From positions 496,236 to 560,235 of the forward strand of contig NZ_LMLC01000003.1 of NCBI RefSeq assembly GCF_001421805.1: a stretch of DNA of 64,000 nucleotides. Reading direction: 5' to 3'. Each line of letters starts with the position of its first letter. Within the stretch, counting starts at the first letter, position 1. The stretch is from Sphingomonas sp. Leaf34 (lineage in GTDB: Bacteria; Pseudomonadota; Alphaproteobacteria; Sphingomonadales; Sphingomonadaceae). Below the pieces are notes generated by a model that was not told where the DNA came from, searched no databases, and saw only the letters and a program-made list of their open reading frames with translations. The position numbers and the translations under genes were made by a program. Positions 17,379-26,913 of this stretch are shown in pieces.

Positions 17379-20051
17379 ATGCGTGCATATCCAATTTCTT
17401 GGCGCGGTGGCGTGGTTGTGGCAGCGACCCTGGCGGCGACCGGGCAGATTTGCGCGCAGGCTCCTGCCCCGGCGATCGCGTCGAATGCGGTCGACCCCGA
17501 CGCGTATCGCGCCGCAGCGGCTTTGGTCGCGCGGCTAACGATCGACGAGAAGATCGCGCAGTTGCTCAATGTGGCCCCAGCGATTCCCCGCCTTGGCATT
17601 CCGGCCTATAACTGGTGGACCGAGTCGCTTCACGGCGCGCTCGGCCCTGTCCCAACCACCAATTTCCCCGAGCCAATCGGACTCGCCGCAAGCTTCGACG
17701 CGCCGTTGCTGAAGACCGTGGCCGGCGCGATCAGCACCGAGGTGCGGGCGCTCCACACGCTCGGTCGCGCCACGGGGCGTCTCGGCAAGATCGGCACCGG
17801 GCTCGACACCTGGTCCCCCAACATCAACCTCTTCCGCGATCCGCGTTGGGGGCGTGGCCAGGAAACCTATGGCGAGGACCCGTATCTGACCGCCACCCTC
17901 GGCGTGGCGTTTATCCAAGGCATGCAGGGGCCCAACCCGGCCTCGCCCGACGTAATCGCCACGCCTAAGCATTTTGCCGTGCATAGCGGTCCTGAATCGA
18001 CGCGGCACAGCGCCGACGTGATCGTCTCGCTGCACGATCTCGAGGACAGCTATCTGCCCGCGTTCCGCGCCGCGATCGTAGATGGCAGGGCGGGCTCGAT
18101 CATGTGCGCGTACAACCGCGTCAACGGCCAGCCAGCCTGTGGCAGTACAATGCTGTTGAAGGACCATTTGCGCGGCGCATGGGGGTTCCGCGGCTATGTG
18201 GTGTCCGATTGCGATGCGGTCGTCGATATCTCCGAGCATCACAAATACGCACCGGACCCGGCGGCAGGTGTCGCAGTCGCGCTGAAGGCGGGCGTCGACA
18301 ACGAGTGTAACGGCGCGACGCTGTCGGGAACGCCGAATCTCGGCGCGCGCTACAGGGAGGCACTGACCCGCGGACTGATCGTGCATGCCGATATCGATCG
18401 CGCACTGATTCGCCTGTTTTCCGCCCGCTATCGCAACGGCGATCTCGTGCGCGGCATCGTGGCGCGCACGCCGACCCCCGTCACCCGGATCGAGACCGCG
18501 GCGCACCGCGCGCTGGCACAGCGCATGGCGGCGGAAAGTTTGGTGTTGCTCAAGAACGACGGCGTCCTGCCGCTAAAGCCGGGCGCGCGGATCGCGCTGA
18601 TCGGTCCGCTCGCGGATGCGACGCGCGTGCTGCGCGGCAATTATTCGTCGCCGCAGAGCGCCCCGCCAATCTCGGTCGATGCGGGCTTGCGGCAGGTGAT
18701 GGTGGCGGGAGGCCGGGTGACGCTGATCCCGTTCACGGCGTCGATCACCGATGGCGATCCGGTCCCCGACACGGCCTTCGTCACCCCCGACGGCAGACCG
18801 GGTCTGCATACCGACTATTTCAACGCGCGCGCTGCGGCGGGCGGAGATCCGAACAAGGCGACCTATGCCACCACGGCGATCGCGACGCACATCGAGCGCA
18901 ACGTTCGGTCCGGTGCCGCGCAACTGCGCACCGTCGGCGAGCGGCACAAGATCGTCTGGACGGGTGCGCTGGTCGCCCCCGAGACCGGCACATACCGGAT
19001 CGCGCTGACCGGGGTGACGGGCGCGATCACGCTCGACAATAATCGCAGCATCGCCGCCAATACCGCATCGCGCTGGGCCGAACCGCTCCACCTGAGCGAC
19101 GTGGACCTGGTCAAGGGCGCGCGGTATCCGCTGCGGCTCGAGGCGGAGTCGAGCGGATCGGGTCTTCCCGGCGTCGTCTGGAAACGCATCACCAGGACGC
19201 CCGAACGCGATCTGGCGGCCGGGATCGCCGACGCCGACGTGGTGATCGCGGTGGTGGGATTGACCTCCGATCTCGAAGGCGAGGAAATGCCCGTCAAGGT
19301 CGACGGATTCGCGGGCGGCGATCGCAGGTCGCTATCGCTGCCCGCCGACCAGATAGCGCTCCTCGAACAGGCAAAGCGCACGGGCAAGCCGCTGATCGTC
19401 GTCGCCATGAACGGCAGCGCGATCGATCTGCGCTGGGCCAAGGCCAATGCTGCGGCGATCGTCGAGGCCTGGTATCCCGGACAGTCGGGTGGGCTCGCGG
19501 TCGCCGAGACGCTGATGGGCACAATCAATCCGGCCGGGCGGCTCCCCGTCACCTTCTACGGCGACGTCGCGGCGCTGCCCGCGTTCGACGATTACGCGAT
19601 GACCGGCCGCACCTATCGCTATTATACGGGGACGCCGGTCTTTCCGTTCGGTCACGGGCTCAGCTACACATCGTTCGACTACGCCCCGTTGCGCCTGACG
19701 CCCGCAGCCATCGGTGCCGAGTATGGGCTGCGCGCCACGACCACGGTCCGCAATACCGGCAAGCGCGCGGGCGACGAGGTGGTCCAGTTGTATCTAAACT
19801 TCCCCGATACGCCTGGCGTACCCCGGATCGCCTTGCGCGGGTATCGCCGGATCACGCTCGCGCCGGGCGAAAGCAAGGCGGTGACATTCGCCCTGTCGCC
19901 GCGCGACCTGAGCAGCGTGACGCCCGACGGCGTGCGCCAGGTCGTGGCTGGGCAATACCGGGTGAGTGTCGGCGCGGGCCAGCCCGGAACCGGCGTCCCC
20001 ACCCGCTCGGCTAATTTCACCACCGCATCGACGATCGCGCTGCCGCGATGA
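17379..20051 (+). CDS. Glycoside hydrolase family 3 beta-xylosidase/beta-glucosidase with PA14 insert
   Basis: An 890-residue exported GH3 enzyme. A signal peptide precedes the (beta/alpha)8 domain with ESLHGA, the YGEDPYLT block and the nucleophile region GYVVSDCDAV. The second alpha/beta domain carries LVLLKNDGVLPL and is interrupted by a PA14 domain (about residues 470-600). A C-terminal fibronectin III-like domain (NTGKRAGDEVVQLY) ends the protein. This architecture fits periplasmic cleavage of xylo-oligosaccharides. ATG 17379 has GGAGA upstream; the longer open frame into the previous gene is not used. Confidence 0.88.
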   Translation: MRAYPISWRGGVVVAATLAATGQICAQAPAPAIASNAVDPDAYRAAAALVARLTIDEKIAQLLNVAPAIPRLGIPAYNWWTESLHGALGPVPTTNFPEPIGLAASFDAPLLKTVAGAISTEVRALHTLGRATGRLGKIGTGLDTWSPNINLFRDPRWGRGQETYGEDPYLTATLGVAFIQGMQGPNPASPDVIATPKHFAVHSGPESTRHSADVIVSLHDLEDSYLPAFRAAIVDGRAGSIMCAYNRVNGQPACGSTMLLKDHLRGAWGFRGYVVSDCDAVVDISEHHKYAPDPAAGVAVALKAGVDNECNGATLSGTPNLGARYREALTRGLIVHADIDRALIRLFSARYRNGDLVRGIVARTPTPVTRIETAAHRALAQRMAAESLVLLKNDGVLPLKPGARIALIGPLADATRVLRGNYSSPQSAPPISVDAGLRQVMVAGGRVTLIPFTASITDGDPVPDTAFVTPDGRPGLHTDYFNARAAAGGDPNKATYATTAIATHIERNVRSGAAQLRTVGERHKIVWTGALVAPETGTYRIALTGVTGAITLDNNRSIAANTASRWAEPLHLSDVDLVKGARYPLRLEAESSGSGLPGVVWKRITRTPERDLAAGIADADVVIAVVGLTSDLEGEEMPVKVDGFAGGDRRSLSLPADQIALLEQAKRTGKPLIVVAMNGSAIDLRWAKANAAAIVEAWYPGQSGGLAVAETLMGTINPAGRLPVTFYGDVAALPAFDDYAMTGRTYRYYTGTPVFPFGHGLSYTSFDYAPLRLTPAAIGAEYGLRATTTVRNTGKRAGDEVVQLYLNFPDTPGVPRIALRGYRRITLAPGESKAVTFALSPRDLSSVTPDGVRQVVAGQYRVSVGAGQPGTGVPTRSANFTTASTIALPR

Positions 20052-20106
20052 CGCTGCTTGCCCCACATCGGTTACTGGCTTGCAAAGCCGGGAGGGACAT
20101 CGCTAA

Positions 20107-20120
20107 TGATACCGCTACCG
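20107..20120. promoter_or_regulatory. LacI-type operator upstream of xylX
   Basis: TGATACCGCTACCG matches TGRTANCGCTAY shared with the sites at 14787, 25585 and 26914. It lies 131 nt upstream of the xylX start, in the gap after the GH3 gene, so the xylX operon probably has its own regulated promoter. Confidence 0.6.
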
Positions 20121-20250
20121 CGTATGGGCCGCGGAGTTGGGGTTCGGGCGACGCAGGTCGCGCGACCGTCGCCCGCTATGCACAGGTCGATCATTATCCC
20201 GATCCCATCCCTCCCCCAATGACCGATACAGACTCGCCGGAGACGTTGCC

Positions 20251-21393
20251 GTGACATTCGCTTTCGATACCCTCGACGCCCTTGGACCCGATTGGCGTGA
20301 GGGGCGCTGGATCGGTCGGATCGACCGCGGCGAAGGCCCTACCCCCGTGATCATTGCCGACGGCATCGTGTTCGACATGAGCAGGGTCGCGCCGACGGTG
20401 GCCGAACTCGTCGCGCGCGACCTGCTGGACGCCGATGCGGGCGAAGCGATCGGCGACCTTGATACGCTTGGATTGTCGGTCGAGGACCTGCCACGACTGC
20501 TCAGCCCGATCGACGTTCAGTGCGTCAAGGCAGCGGGCGTCACCTTCGCGGTGTCCGCGCTGGAGCGCGTTATCGAGGAGCAGGCGCGTGGCGACGCCGG
20601 TGCCGCAGCCGCGGTCCGTGGCCGACTTGAGGAGCGGATCGGCGGCGGGCTCGCACGCGTCGTGCCCGGCACGCCCGAAGCGGCGGCGTTGAAGACCGCG
20701 CTGATCGAGGAGGGGCTCTGGTCGCAATATCTCGAGGTGGCGATCGGCCCCGATGCGGAGATCTTCACCAAGGCGCCATCGCTGTCGACGGTCGGCTGGG
20801 GTGCGCAAATCGGTGTGCGATCGGACTCGACCTGGAACAATCCCGAGCCCGAAATCGTGCTGCTGGTCGCCCCCGATGGCCGCGCGGTCGGCGCGACGAT
20901 CGGCAACGACGTCAATCTGCGCGATTTCGAGGGGCGCTCGGCACTGCTGCTCGGCAAGGCGAAGGACAATAACGCGTCCTGCTCACTCGGCGCGTTCGTC
21001 CGGCTGTTTGACGAACGCTTCACGATCGATCACGTCCGCGCCGCCGAAGTCGCGCTGCGGATCGAAGGGACCGACGGCTATGTGCTCGATGGCGCGAGTT
21101 CGATGAGCCAGATCAGCCGCGACCCTGAGGAGCTGGTGCGTCAGGCGCTAAGCGAGCATCAATATCCTGATGGCTTTGTGCTGTTCCTCGGCACGTTGTT
21201 CGCGCCGACCAAGGATCGTGACGATGCCGGTCGCGGCTTCACGCACAAGCCTGGCGACACCGTTTCGATCGCCACGCCGGGGCTCGGCCGGTTGGTCAAT
21301 ACCGTTACCACCTCGAAAGCCGCACCGCCCTGGGAATTCGGGCTGGTCGCACTGATGCGCAACCTGGCCGCACGCGGGCTGTTGTCGGCATGA
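20251..21393 (+). CDS. xylX: 2-keto-3-deoxy-D-xylonate (pentonate) dehydratase, fumarylacetoacetate hydrolase family
   Basis: A 380-residue FAH-superfamily protein closely resembling Caulobacter XylX, which dehydrates 2-keto-3-deoxyxylonate to alpha-ketoglutarate semialdehyde. Recognisable blocks are the metal-ligand NNPEPEIV (Glu199/Glu201), GNDVNLRDFEGRSALLLGKA and YPDGFVLFLGTLFAPTKDRD. The start is GTG 20251 with GGAG upstream; no ATG fits. Its stop overlaps the start of the dehydrogenase (ATGA), so xylX, the dehydrogenase and the lactonase form one coupled operon. Confidence 0.85.
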   Translation: MTFAFDTLDALGPDWREGRWIGRIDRGEGPTPVIIADGIVFDMSRVAPTVAELVARDLLDADAGEAIGDLDTLGLSVEDLPRLLSPIDVQCVKAAGVTFAVSALERVIEEQARGDAGAAAAVRGRLEERIGGGLARVVPGTPEAAALKTALIEEGLWSQYLEVAIGPDAEIFTKAPSLSTVGWGAQIGVRSDSTWNNPEPEIVLLVAPDGRAVGATIGNDVNLRDFEGRSALLLGKAKDNNASCSLGAFVRLFDERFTIDHVRAAEVALRIEGTDGYVLDGASSMSQISRDPEELVRQALSEHQYPDGFVLFLGTLFAPTKDRDDAGRGFTHKPGDTVSIATPGLGRLVNTVTTSKAAPPWEFGLVALMRNLAARGLLSA

Positions 21394-22196
21394 TCTATCC
21401 GAAGAACGACGTGCTGCAGAAAACCGCCGGCCGCCACGAAGGCGCCGTCTATCCCTCGCTCCGCAACAAGCGCGTGATCGTCACCGGCGGCGGATCGGGC
21501 ATCGGCGCGGGCCTTGTCGAGGCGTTCGTCGCGCAGGGCGCGAAGGTCGCATTCGTCGACGTCGCACGCGCCGACAGCCTCGCTTTGGTCGAACGGCTGA
21601 GCGGAGGTGCGGATCATGCGCCGAGCTTTCATCCGCTCGATCTGACCGATCTCGACGCGCTGAAGGCTACGTTCACCGCGATGATCGACCAGCTTGATGG
21701 CGTCGACATCCTGCTCAACAATGCCGCCAATGACGATCGCCACACCGTGGATGAGGTCACCGCGGACTATTGGGACCAGCGGATGAATGTGAACCTGCGC
21801 CACGTGTTCTTCGCAGCACAGGCGGTGGTGCCGTCGATGAAGGCTGCGGGTGGGGGTGCGATCGTCAATTTCGGGTCGATCAGCTGGCATCTCGCGCTCA
21901 AGGAACTGATCCTCTACCAGACGGCGAAGGCCGCGATCGAGGGGATGACGCGCAGCCTCGCGCGCGATCTCGGCCGCGACAATATCCGCGTCAACGCGAT
22001 CGTGCCGGGCAATGTCCAGACCCCCCGCCAGGAAAAATGGTACACCCCCGAGGGCGAGGCGGAGATCGTCGAGGCGCAATGCCTGGACGGTCGCATCCAG
22101 CCGTCCGATATAGCCGCGATGGCGCTGTTTCTTGCGTCGGACGATGCGCGTATGTGCACCGGACACAATTATTGGGTGGATGCAGGATGGCGGTAA
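21390..22196 (+). CDS. D-xylose 1-dehydrogenase (NAD-dependent, SDR family; Caulobacter XylB type)
   Basis: A 268-residue short-chain dehydrogenase oxidising D-xylose to xylonolactone. It carries TGGGSGIG (residues 32-39), NNAAND, the catalytic Ser in FGSISW, Tyr176/Lys180 (YQTAK) and the C-terminal CTGHNYWVDAGWR. The blocks QEKWYTPEGEA and FLASDDA match what I recall of Caulobacter XylB very closely. In Caulobacter nomenclature this is xylB; I leave the symbol blank to avoid confusion with xylulokinase at 28139. It overlaps xylX by 4 nt and the lactonase by 10 nt. Confidence 0.9.
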   Translation: MIYPKNDVLQKTAGRHEGAVYPSLRNKRVIVTGGGSGIGAGLVEAFVAQGAKVAFVDVARADSLALVERLSGGADHAPSFHPLDLTDLDALKATFTAMIDQLDGVDILLNNAANDDRHTVDEVTADYWDQRMNVNLRHVFFAAQAVVPSMKAAGGGAIVNFGSISWHLALKELILYQTAKAAIEGMTRSLARDLGRDNIRVNAIVPGNVQTPRQEKWYTPEGEAEIVEAQCLDGRIQPSDIAAMALFLASDDARMCTGHNYWVDAGWR

Positions 22197-23092
22197 ACGG
22201 CGAGGTCGACAGTGGCGTGGAACGCGTCCTGGGTGTCGGTGCGGTGCTCGGCGAAGGGCCAGTGTGGCTCGACGATGCGCTGTGGTTCGTCGATATCAAA
22301 CAGCATCATGTTCACCGCTTCGATCCCGCGACCGGCAATCACCGTACGTGGACCGCACCGGCGCAGGTCGGCTGGGTCCAGCCGATGGCGGATGGCGGTA
22401 TGCTCGCGGGGCTGCAGACCGGGCTTTATCGGTTCGATCCGGCCGATGGCAGCTTCGCGCATTTGCACGTCGTCGAGCCAGACGCGCCCGGCAACCGTCT
22501 GAACGATTCGACCGTCGATGGGGCGGGACGGCTATGGTTCGGATCGATGGACGATGGCGAGAGCGCGACAACGGGCCTCATCTATCGCGCGGATGCGGCC
22601 GGCGTTGCGCCGGTGGTCGACGGGATCGCCATCACCAACGGCCCCGCGGTGTCGCCCGACGGAACGACGCTGTATCATTGCGACACGCTGGCCGGCACGA
22701 TCCACGCCTGCACGATCGGCGAGGACGGCAGCCTGGCCGACACACGCATCTTCGCGGCGGTCGACGTCGCGACGCAGGGCTATCCCGACGGACCGATCGT
22801 CGATGCCGAGGGGTATGTCTGGGTGTCCTTCTATGGCGGCTGGTGCGTGCGGCGCTATGCGCCCGATGGCGAACAGGTCGCCGAGATCCGCCTGCCCGTC
22901 TCCAACGTCACCAAGATCGCGATTGGCGGCCCCGGTGGCCGTACCGCCTATGCGACGACGGCCGCCAAGGGGCTGTCGGACGAACACCGCGCGCTCCAGC
23001 CTTATGCAGGCGACGTGTTCGCGTTCGATGCGGGAGTGGCCGGCCAGCCGGCGCACCGGATCGCGACGATAGCGGGCCGCCGTATCGCCTGA
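22187..23092 (+). CDS. xylC: D-xylonolactonase, SMP-30/gluconolactonase family
   Basis: A 301-residue SMP-30-type beta-propeller lactonase hydrolysing xylonolactone to xylonate. The metal-binding Glu is in LGEGPVW (Glu23), with further signature blocks NDSTVDGAGRLWFGSMDD, TNGPAVSPDGTTLYHCDT and YPDGPIVDAEGYVW. The start ATG 22187 lies inside the end of the dehydrogenase gene, giving a 10-nt overlap. It is last in the xylX operon and is followed by a strong terminator. Confidence 0.88.
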   Translation: MAVNGEVDSGVERVLGVGAVLGEGPVWLDDALWFVDIKQHHVHRFDPATGNHRTWTAPAQVGWVQPMADGGMLAGLQTGLYRFDPADGSFAHLHVVEPDAPGNRLNDSTVDGAGRLWFGSMDDGESATTGLIYRADAAGVAPVVDGIAITNGPAVSPDGTTLYHCDTLAGTIHACTIGEDGSLADTRIFAAVDVATQGYPDGPIVDAEGYVWVSFYGGWCVRRYAPDGEQVAEIRLPVSNVTKIAIGGPGGRTAYATTAAKGLSDEHRALQPYAGDVFAFDAGVAGQPAHRIATIAGRRIA

Positions 23093-23114
23093 CCGGCGCG
23101 GCGCCGTCGAACAC

Positions 23115-23152
23115 AAAAAGGGCACCGCGGATCGATCCGCGGTGCCCTTTTT
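23115..23152. terminator. Strong bidirectional terminator after xylC
   Basis: An A5 tract, an 11-bp GC-rich stem (GGGCACCGCGG and its complement), a small ATCGAT loop and a T5 tract make a symmetrical intrinsic terminator. It serves the xylX operon on the plus strand and could serve the convergent transporter operon on the minus strand. Confidence 0.9.
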
Positions 23153-23170
23153 CGTTTGGCTCTGTGTGAT

Positions 23171-23290
23171 CCCCCCCGCCAGGGGGGAGCTGGCACCGAA
23201 GGTGACGGAGGGGGCGGAGACCGCACGGCGGTTGTCCTTCCCCCCTCCGTCTGGCAAACGCCAGCCCCCTCCCCTTTGCGACGGAGGGGC
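23171..23290. repeat. Intergenic palindromic repeat, family A copy 1
   Basis: A stretch of about 120 nt with inverted C-rich/G-rich blocks (CCCCCCCGCCAGGGGGGAG, GACGGAGGGGG, CCCCTCCGTCTGGCAAACG). Related copies lie at 41619-41747 and 52311-52435, always between genes, with a half copy at 30914-30937. It has no coding content. Confidence 0.75.
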
Positions 23291-23295
23291 GACGA

Positions 23296-24738
23296 TCAGC
23301 CGGTCATGTCCTCGAGTTCGCGACCGCGCGTTTCGTTGACCAGCGCCTTCACGAAGAAGAACGAGATCGCGGCGAAGAACGCGTAGCCGGCATAGGTCAC
23401 CGCCAGGCCCGGCGACAGCGCAAGCGCGGGGAAGCTGACCGAGATGGCGGCGTTGGCGATCCACTGCGCGAAGCCCGACACCGCCAGACCGGATCCGCGG
23501 ATCTGGTTCGGGAACATCTCGCCGAGCATCACCCACATGACCGGGCCCCAGCTCGCGTTGAAGAAGATGACATACAGGTTGGCCGCGACCAGCGCGATCA
23601 TGCCGTTATGGCCCGGCAGCGACACCGCGCCGTCCGCCCCCGTCACCGCGGTCGAGAACGCATAGGCGACCACCGCCAGCGTGACGGCCATGCCCGCCGA
23701 GCCGACCAGCAGCAGCGGCTTGCGACCGATCCGGTCGACGGTCGCGATCGTGAACAGGCAGGCCGCAATCGACAGGACGCCCGACAGGATGTTGATCTGC
23801 AGCGCATTGTCTTCGGTGAAGCCGACCGCTTCCCACAGCACGGCGCCGTAATAGAAGACGACGTTGATGCCGACGAGCTGCTGGAACACGGCGAGGCCGA
23901 TGCCGGCCCACAGGATCGGCCGGATCTTGCCCGTGGTCTTGTCGACCAGGTCGCTGAGCTTGGGCTTGTGATGATCGGCGGCGAGCGAATTGCGGATCTC
24001 GACGACCTTGCGGTCCGCCTCGGCAGTGCCGAACAGCCGCGTGAGCACGACATGCGCCTCGGCTTCGCGGCCCTTGGCGACCAGGAAGCGCGGGCTTTCC
24101 GGGATCACGAGCAGCGCGAGGAAATAGATCGCGGCCGGGATCGCCTGCAGCCAGAACATCCAGCGCCAGGCGGGATAGCCGAGCCAGAAATCGGCAGTCG
24201 AGCCGCCGGCATAGCGCGCGAGCGCGAAGTTGGCGACGAACGCACCGGTCAGGCCGGAGATGATCATGACCTGCTGGACGCTCGACAGGCGGCCGCGGAT
24301 CGAGGCCGGCGTGACCTCCGAGATATAGACCGGCGAGATGACGCTGGCCGCGCCGACGCCCAGGCCGCCGATGATGCGCGCGAAGATGAAGATCCCCGAT
24401 CCGGTCGCAGCCCCGGCCAGCAACGCGCTGAACAGGAACAGGCCGGCGGCGAGCATCATGACGTTGCGACGGCCGATCGCGTCGGCCAACCGTCCGGCGC
24501 CGAACGCACCGACCGCCGAGCCGACGAGGATTGCGCCGACGTTGACGCCGATCCCGAGCCGACCGAGACCAAAGGCGGCTTCGAGACCCTTTTGCGTGCC
24601 GTTGATGACACCCGAATCATAGCCGAACATGAACCCGCCGATCGTCGCCACTGCGACGATCGCGGCGATGAAGCCATGGTTTACCGCGGCGTTCCCCTGT
24701 AATCCCGCTCCCGGATCTCCACTGTGCATGTTCGACAT
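23296..24738 (-). CDS. Sugar porter family MFS transporter, probable D-xylose:H+ symporter
   Basis: A 480-residue sugar porter with 12 membrane segments. Signatures are FGYDSGVINGTQ near helix 1, GRRNVMML after helix 2, PVYISEVTPASIRGRL, PESPRFLV at the end of helix 6, QQLVGINVVFYYG in helix 7 and WVMLGEMFPNQIRGSG in helix 10. The XylE type is the best guess given the locus. It starts at ATG 24738 with AGGAG upstream, 70 nt after the truncated dehydratase, and probably shares that gene's LacI-controlled promoter at 25585. Confidence 0.87.
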   Translation of the reverse strand: MSNMHSGDPGAGLQGNAAVNHGFIAAIVAVATIGGFMFGYDSGVINGTQKGLEAAFGLGRLGIGVNVGAILVGSAVGAFGAGRLADAIGRRNVMMLAAGLFLFSALLAGAATGSGIFIFARIIGGLGVGAASVISPVYISEVTPASIRGRLSSVQQVMIISGLTGAFVANFALARYAGGSTADFWLGYPAWRWMFWLQAIPAAIYFLALLVIPESPRFLVAKGREAEAHVVLTRLFGTAEADRKVVEIRNSLAADHHKPKLSDLVDKTTGKIRPILWAGIGLAVFQQLVGINVVFYYGAVLWEAVGFTEDNALQINILSGVLSIAACLFTIATVDRIGRKPLLLVGSAGMAVTLAVVAYAFSTAVTGADGAVSLPGHNGMIALVAANLYVIFFNASWGPVMWVMLGEMFPNQIRGSGLAVSGFAQWIANAAISVSFPALALSPGLAVTYAGYAFFAAISFFFVKALVNETRGRELEDMTG

Positions 24739-24808
24739 GTTATTCCTCTCCTGTGCGCCGACCGTTGCGGCCTAGTGTCGTCTGTCTTGGTTTTGGTATT
24801 CGAAGCGG

Positions 24809-25534
24809 TCAGTGATTATGCCGCGGGGTGAGCGCCGCGATGCCGCGGTATTTGACCGCGAAGTCGAGCACCGCGCCATCGGCGAGCTGCCCGGTCTTTT
24901 CCCGGTACAGCTCCTCCCACGGCGTATTGCTCGGCGGTATCGGCGGCGCCGATTCGCCGCGCCGCCGTGCGATCTCGTCCGCGTCGACCAGCGCGTCGCA
25001 CCGCCCCGCCTTGAGGTCGATGCGGATGATGTCGCCGGTCCGCAGCCAGGACAGGCCGCCGCCGACCGCGTTCTGCGGGCTGGCGTTCAGGATCGACGGG
25101 CTGTCCGACGTGCCCGACTGACGCCCGTCGCCGAGCGTGGGCAGGGTCATGATGCCGCGCTGGATCAGATGATCGGGCGGCTGCATGTTGACGACCTCGG
25201 CCGAGCCGGGCCAGCCAATCGGCCCAGCCCCGCGGATGACGAGCAACCAATCCTCGTCAATGTCGAGCGCGGGATCGTTGATCCGGTGACGATAATCGTC
25301 CGCCCCTTCGAACACGATCGCGCTCGTTTCGAACACGTCCTCGGCGCCGGCGCGCTCCAGATAGCGCGCGCGGAACGCCGGCGAGATCACGCTGGTCTTC
25401 ACGATCGCGACGTCGAACAATTTGCCCGTGAGCACGAGGAAGCCCGCCTGTTCATTGAGCGGCGTGTCGTAGGCGCGCGCGGGGTCCGCGAACCAGTCCC
25501 GCGATCGGAAGGGCCGAACCGGTTGCCGTTGCAC
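24809..25534 (-). pseudogene. Truncated IlvD/Edd pentonate dehydratase with an in-frame internal deletion
   Basis: A 241-codon open frame. Residues 1-21 (VRPFRSRDWFADPARA) match the extreme N-terminus of pentonate dehydratases, but residue 22 onward (YDTPLNEQAGFLV...) matches the start of the C-terminal half. Against the 600-residue paralogue at 10769, about 355 codons are gone in frame. The lost part holds all three [2Fe-2S] cysteines and the Mg2+ site, so no dehydratase activity is possible. The promoter side (GTG start at 25534, GGGAGAG, operator at 25585) and the C-terminal domain including [14 protein letters not shown] look intact. It heads the transporter operon. Confidence 0.85.
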
Positions 25535-25584
25535 GCAAAACTCTCCCGTTGGCCCATCGCCGATCCGTCGACGTACGGTATTTC

Positions 25585-25598
25585 TGGTATCGCTACCA
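25585..25598. promoter_or_regulatory. LacI-type operator upstream of the truncated dehydratase/transporter operon
   Basis: TGGTATCGCTACCA has perfect 5-bp arms (TGGTA/TACCA) around a central CG. It is the most symmetrical of the four copies. It lies 50 nt upstream of the GTG start at 25534 and about 70 nt downstream of the end of the LacI gene. Confidence 0.75.
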
Positions 25599-25668
25599 TC
25601 TTCGGTGCCGACGTCAAGCGCGCTGCGGCATCGTCGAGCATCAGTTTATCGTGCTTTGCGGGCGCGGA

Positions 25669-26754
25669 TCACGCTTGATCCGCGCGCGGCCGCCGCCGCG
25701 GTGCGGCGTCCGACTGGCGACGGATCAGCGTGTAGTCGAGCAATCGGTGGCGATCGGCGATTCCGATTCCGGCCGGGCGACGGATGGCGCCGACGAGCAT
25801 CTCCACCGCGATTCGCGCCATGTCCGCAATCGGCTGGTAGACCGTCGTCAGTTCGGGCCAGATCGCGGTCGACATGATGGTGTCGTCGAACCCGCACACG
25901 GTGAGGTCGCCCGGCACGTCGAGCCCGCGGCGATGCGCGACCGCGACGGTGGCGGCAGCCATGTCGTCGTTGGACGAGAAAATGGCGGTCGGCGGCTCGG
26001 GGAGCGCGAGCAGTGCCTCGGCGGCGTCGAGCCCCGACCGGTAGGTGTAGAGCCCGGGCTGGATCAGCGTCTCGTCGACCGCGATCCCTGCTTCCTGCAA
26101 CGCGGCGCCATAGCCTTCGAGGCGACGCGCGCTGGCCGACAAGTTCGGGTTGCCCATGATGAAGCCGATCCGGCGATGGCCGAGCGCCATGATGTGGCGG
26201 GTCATCGTCAGCGCCGCCTCGCGGTCGTCGATGCGGACCGCCAGGACATCGTCGGACGGCCGGCCGCTGGCGACCGACACCGTCGGGATCCGCGCCTCGG
26301 CAAGCAGGTCGAGGATCGCCTCGGCCTCGCACAGCGGCGGCGGCAGGACGATGCCGTCGATCCCGCCCGCGATCAGATGCCGCGTGACCTCTAGCTCATG
26401 CTCGCCGAGGTCGCATTTCTCGACGATGATCTGGACATCGCTGCGCGCCGCCTGATCGAGGCTGCCGAGCAGGAATTCGCTGAGAAAGCCCGCGCTCGGG
26501 TTGCTGTAGAGCAGGCCGATCCGAGTCTGCCCCGCCCCGGCCAGGCTGCGCGCGGCGGGGTTGGGCGCATAGTTCAGCGCGGTGATCGCGGCGTTCACCG
26601 CGTCGCGCGTGACCGGACGGACGTTGCTTTCGCCGTTGATGACACGCGACACCGTCATCGGCGAGACGCCGGCGCGTCGCGCGACGTCGCTGATCGTGGG
26701 TGCGCCGCCCGCGCGACGCGACGGCCTGATCGCCGGAGGGGAAGTGGTTTCCAT
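25669..26754 (-). CDS. LacI-family transcriptional regulator of the xylan/xylose locus
   Basis: A 361-residue regulator. The N-terminal helix-turn-helix and hinge are clear (TISDVARRAGVSPMTVSRV then NYAPNPAARSLAG); residues about 75-345 form the periplasmic-binding-protein-like effector domain. Four LacI-type operators occur before xylan and xylose genes in this window, so it probably represses them until xylose, xylobiose or a related sugar binds. No good SD is seen before ATG 26754. It is transcribed toward, but probably separately from, the dehydratase/transporter operon. Confidence 0.88.
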   Translation of the reverse strand: METTSPPAIRPSRRAGGAPTISDVARRAGVSPMTVSRVINGESNVRPVTRDAVNAAITALNYAPNPAARSLAGAGQTRIGLLYSNPSAGFLSEFLLGSLDQAARSDVQIIVEKCDLGEHELEVTRHLIAGGIDGIVLPPPLCEAEAILDLLAEARIPTVSVASGRPSDDVLAVRIDDREAALTMTRHIMALGHRRIGFIMGNPNLSASARRLEGYGAALQEAGIAVDETLIQPGLYTYRSGLDAAEALLALPEPPTAIFSSNDDMAAATVAVAHRRGLDVPGDLTVCGFDDTIMSTAIWPELTTVYQPIADMARIAVEMLVGAIRRPAGIGIADRHRLLDYTLIRRQSDAAPRRRPRADQA

Positions 26755-26913
26755 CGGGCGTAGCGTTAGCGCAACCGCTCGTCGCAGGAAATGGCCGTCG
26801 ACGTTCGACCGTCTTCGAACTGCGGCGTCCGGGGTGCCCGGTGCATAGGTACGGCGGCGACGGGCGACGGCGCGCCCCTCAAAGTCCGCTTGCCCGACCT
26901 GAGCGGCTTGTTA

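Noticed and set aside
15320-17599. A 759-codon minus-strand open frame opposite the SASA esterase
   Set aside because: Arg/Ala-rich, no motifs, and the plus strand encodes a full SASA protein.
20156-20167. GGTCGCGCGACC, a perfect 12-nt palindrome before xylX
   Set aside because: Such palindromes are expected by chance in very GC-rich DNA and no second copy is seen before related genes.
24784-24800. TTGGTATTCGAAGCGG as a fifth LacI operator before the transporter
   Set aside because: Only the left arm TGGTA matches; the centre and right arm do not fit the other four sites.
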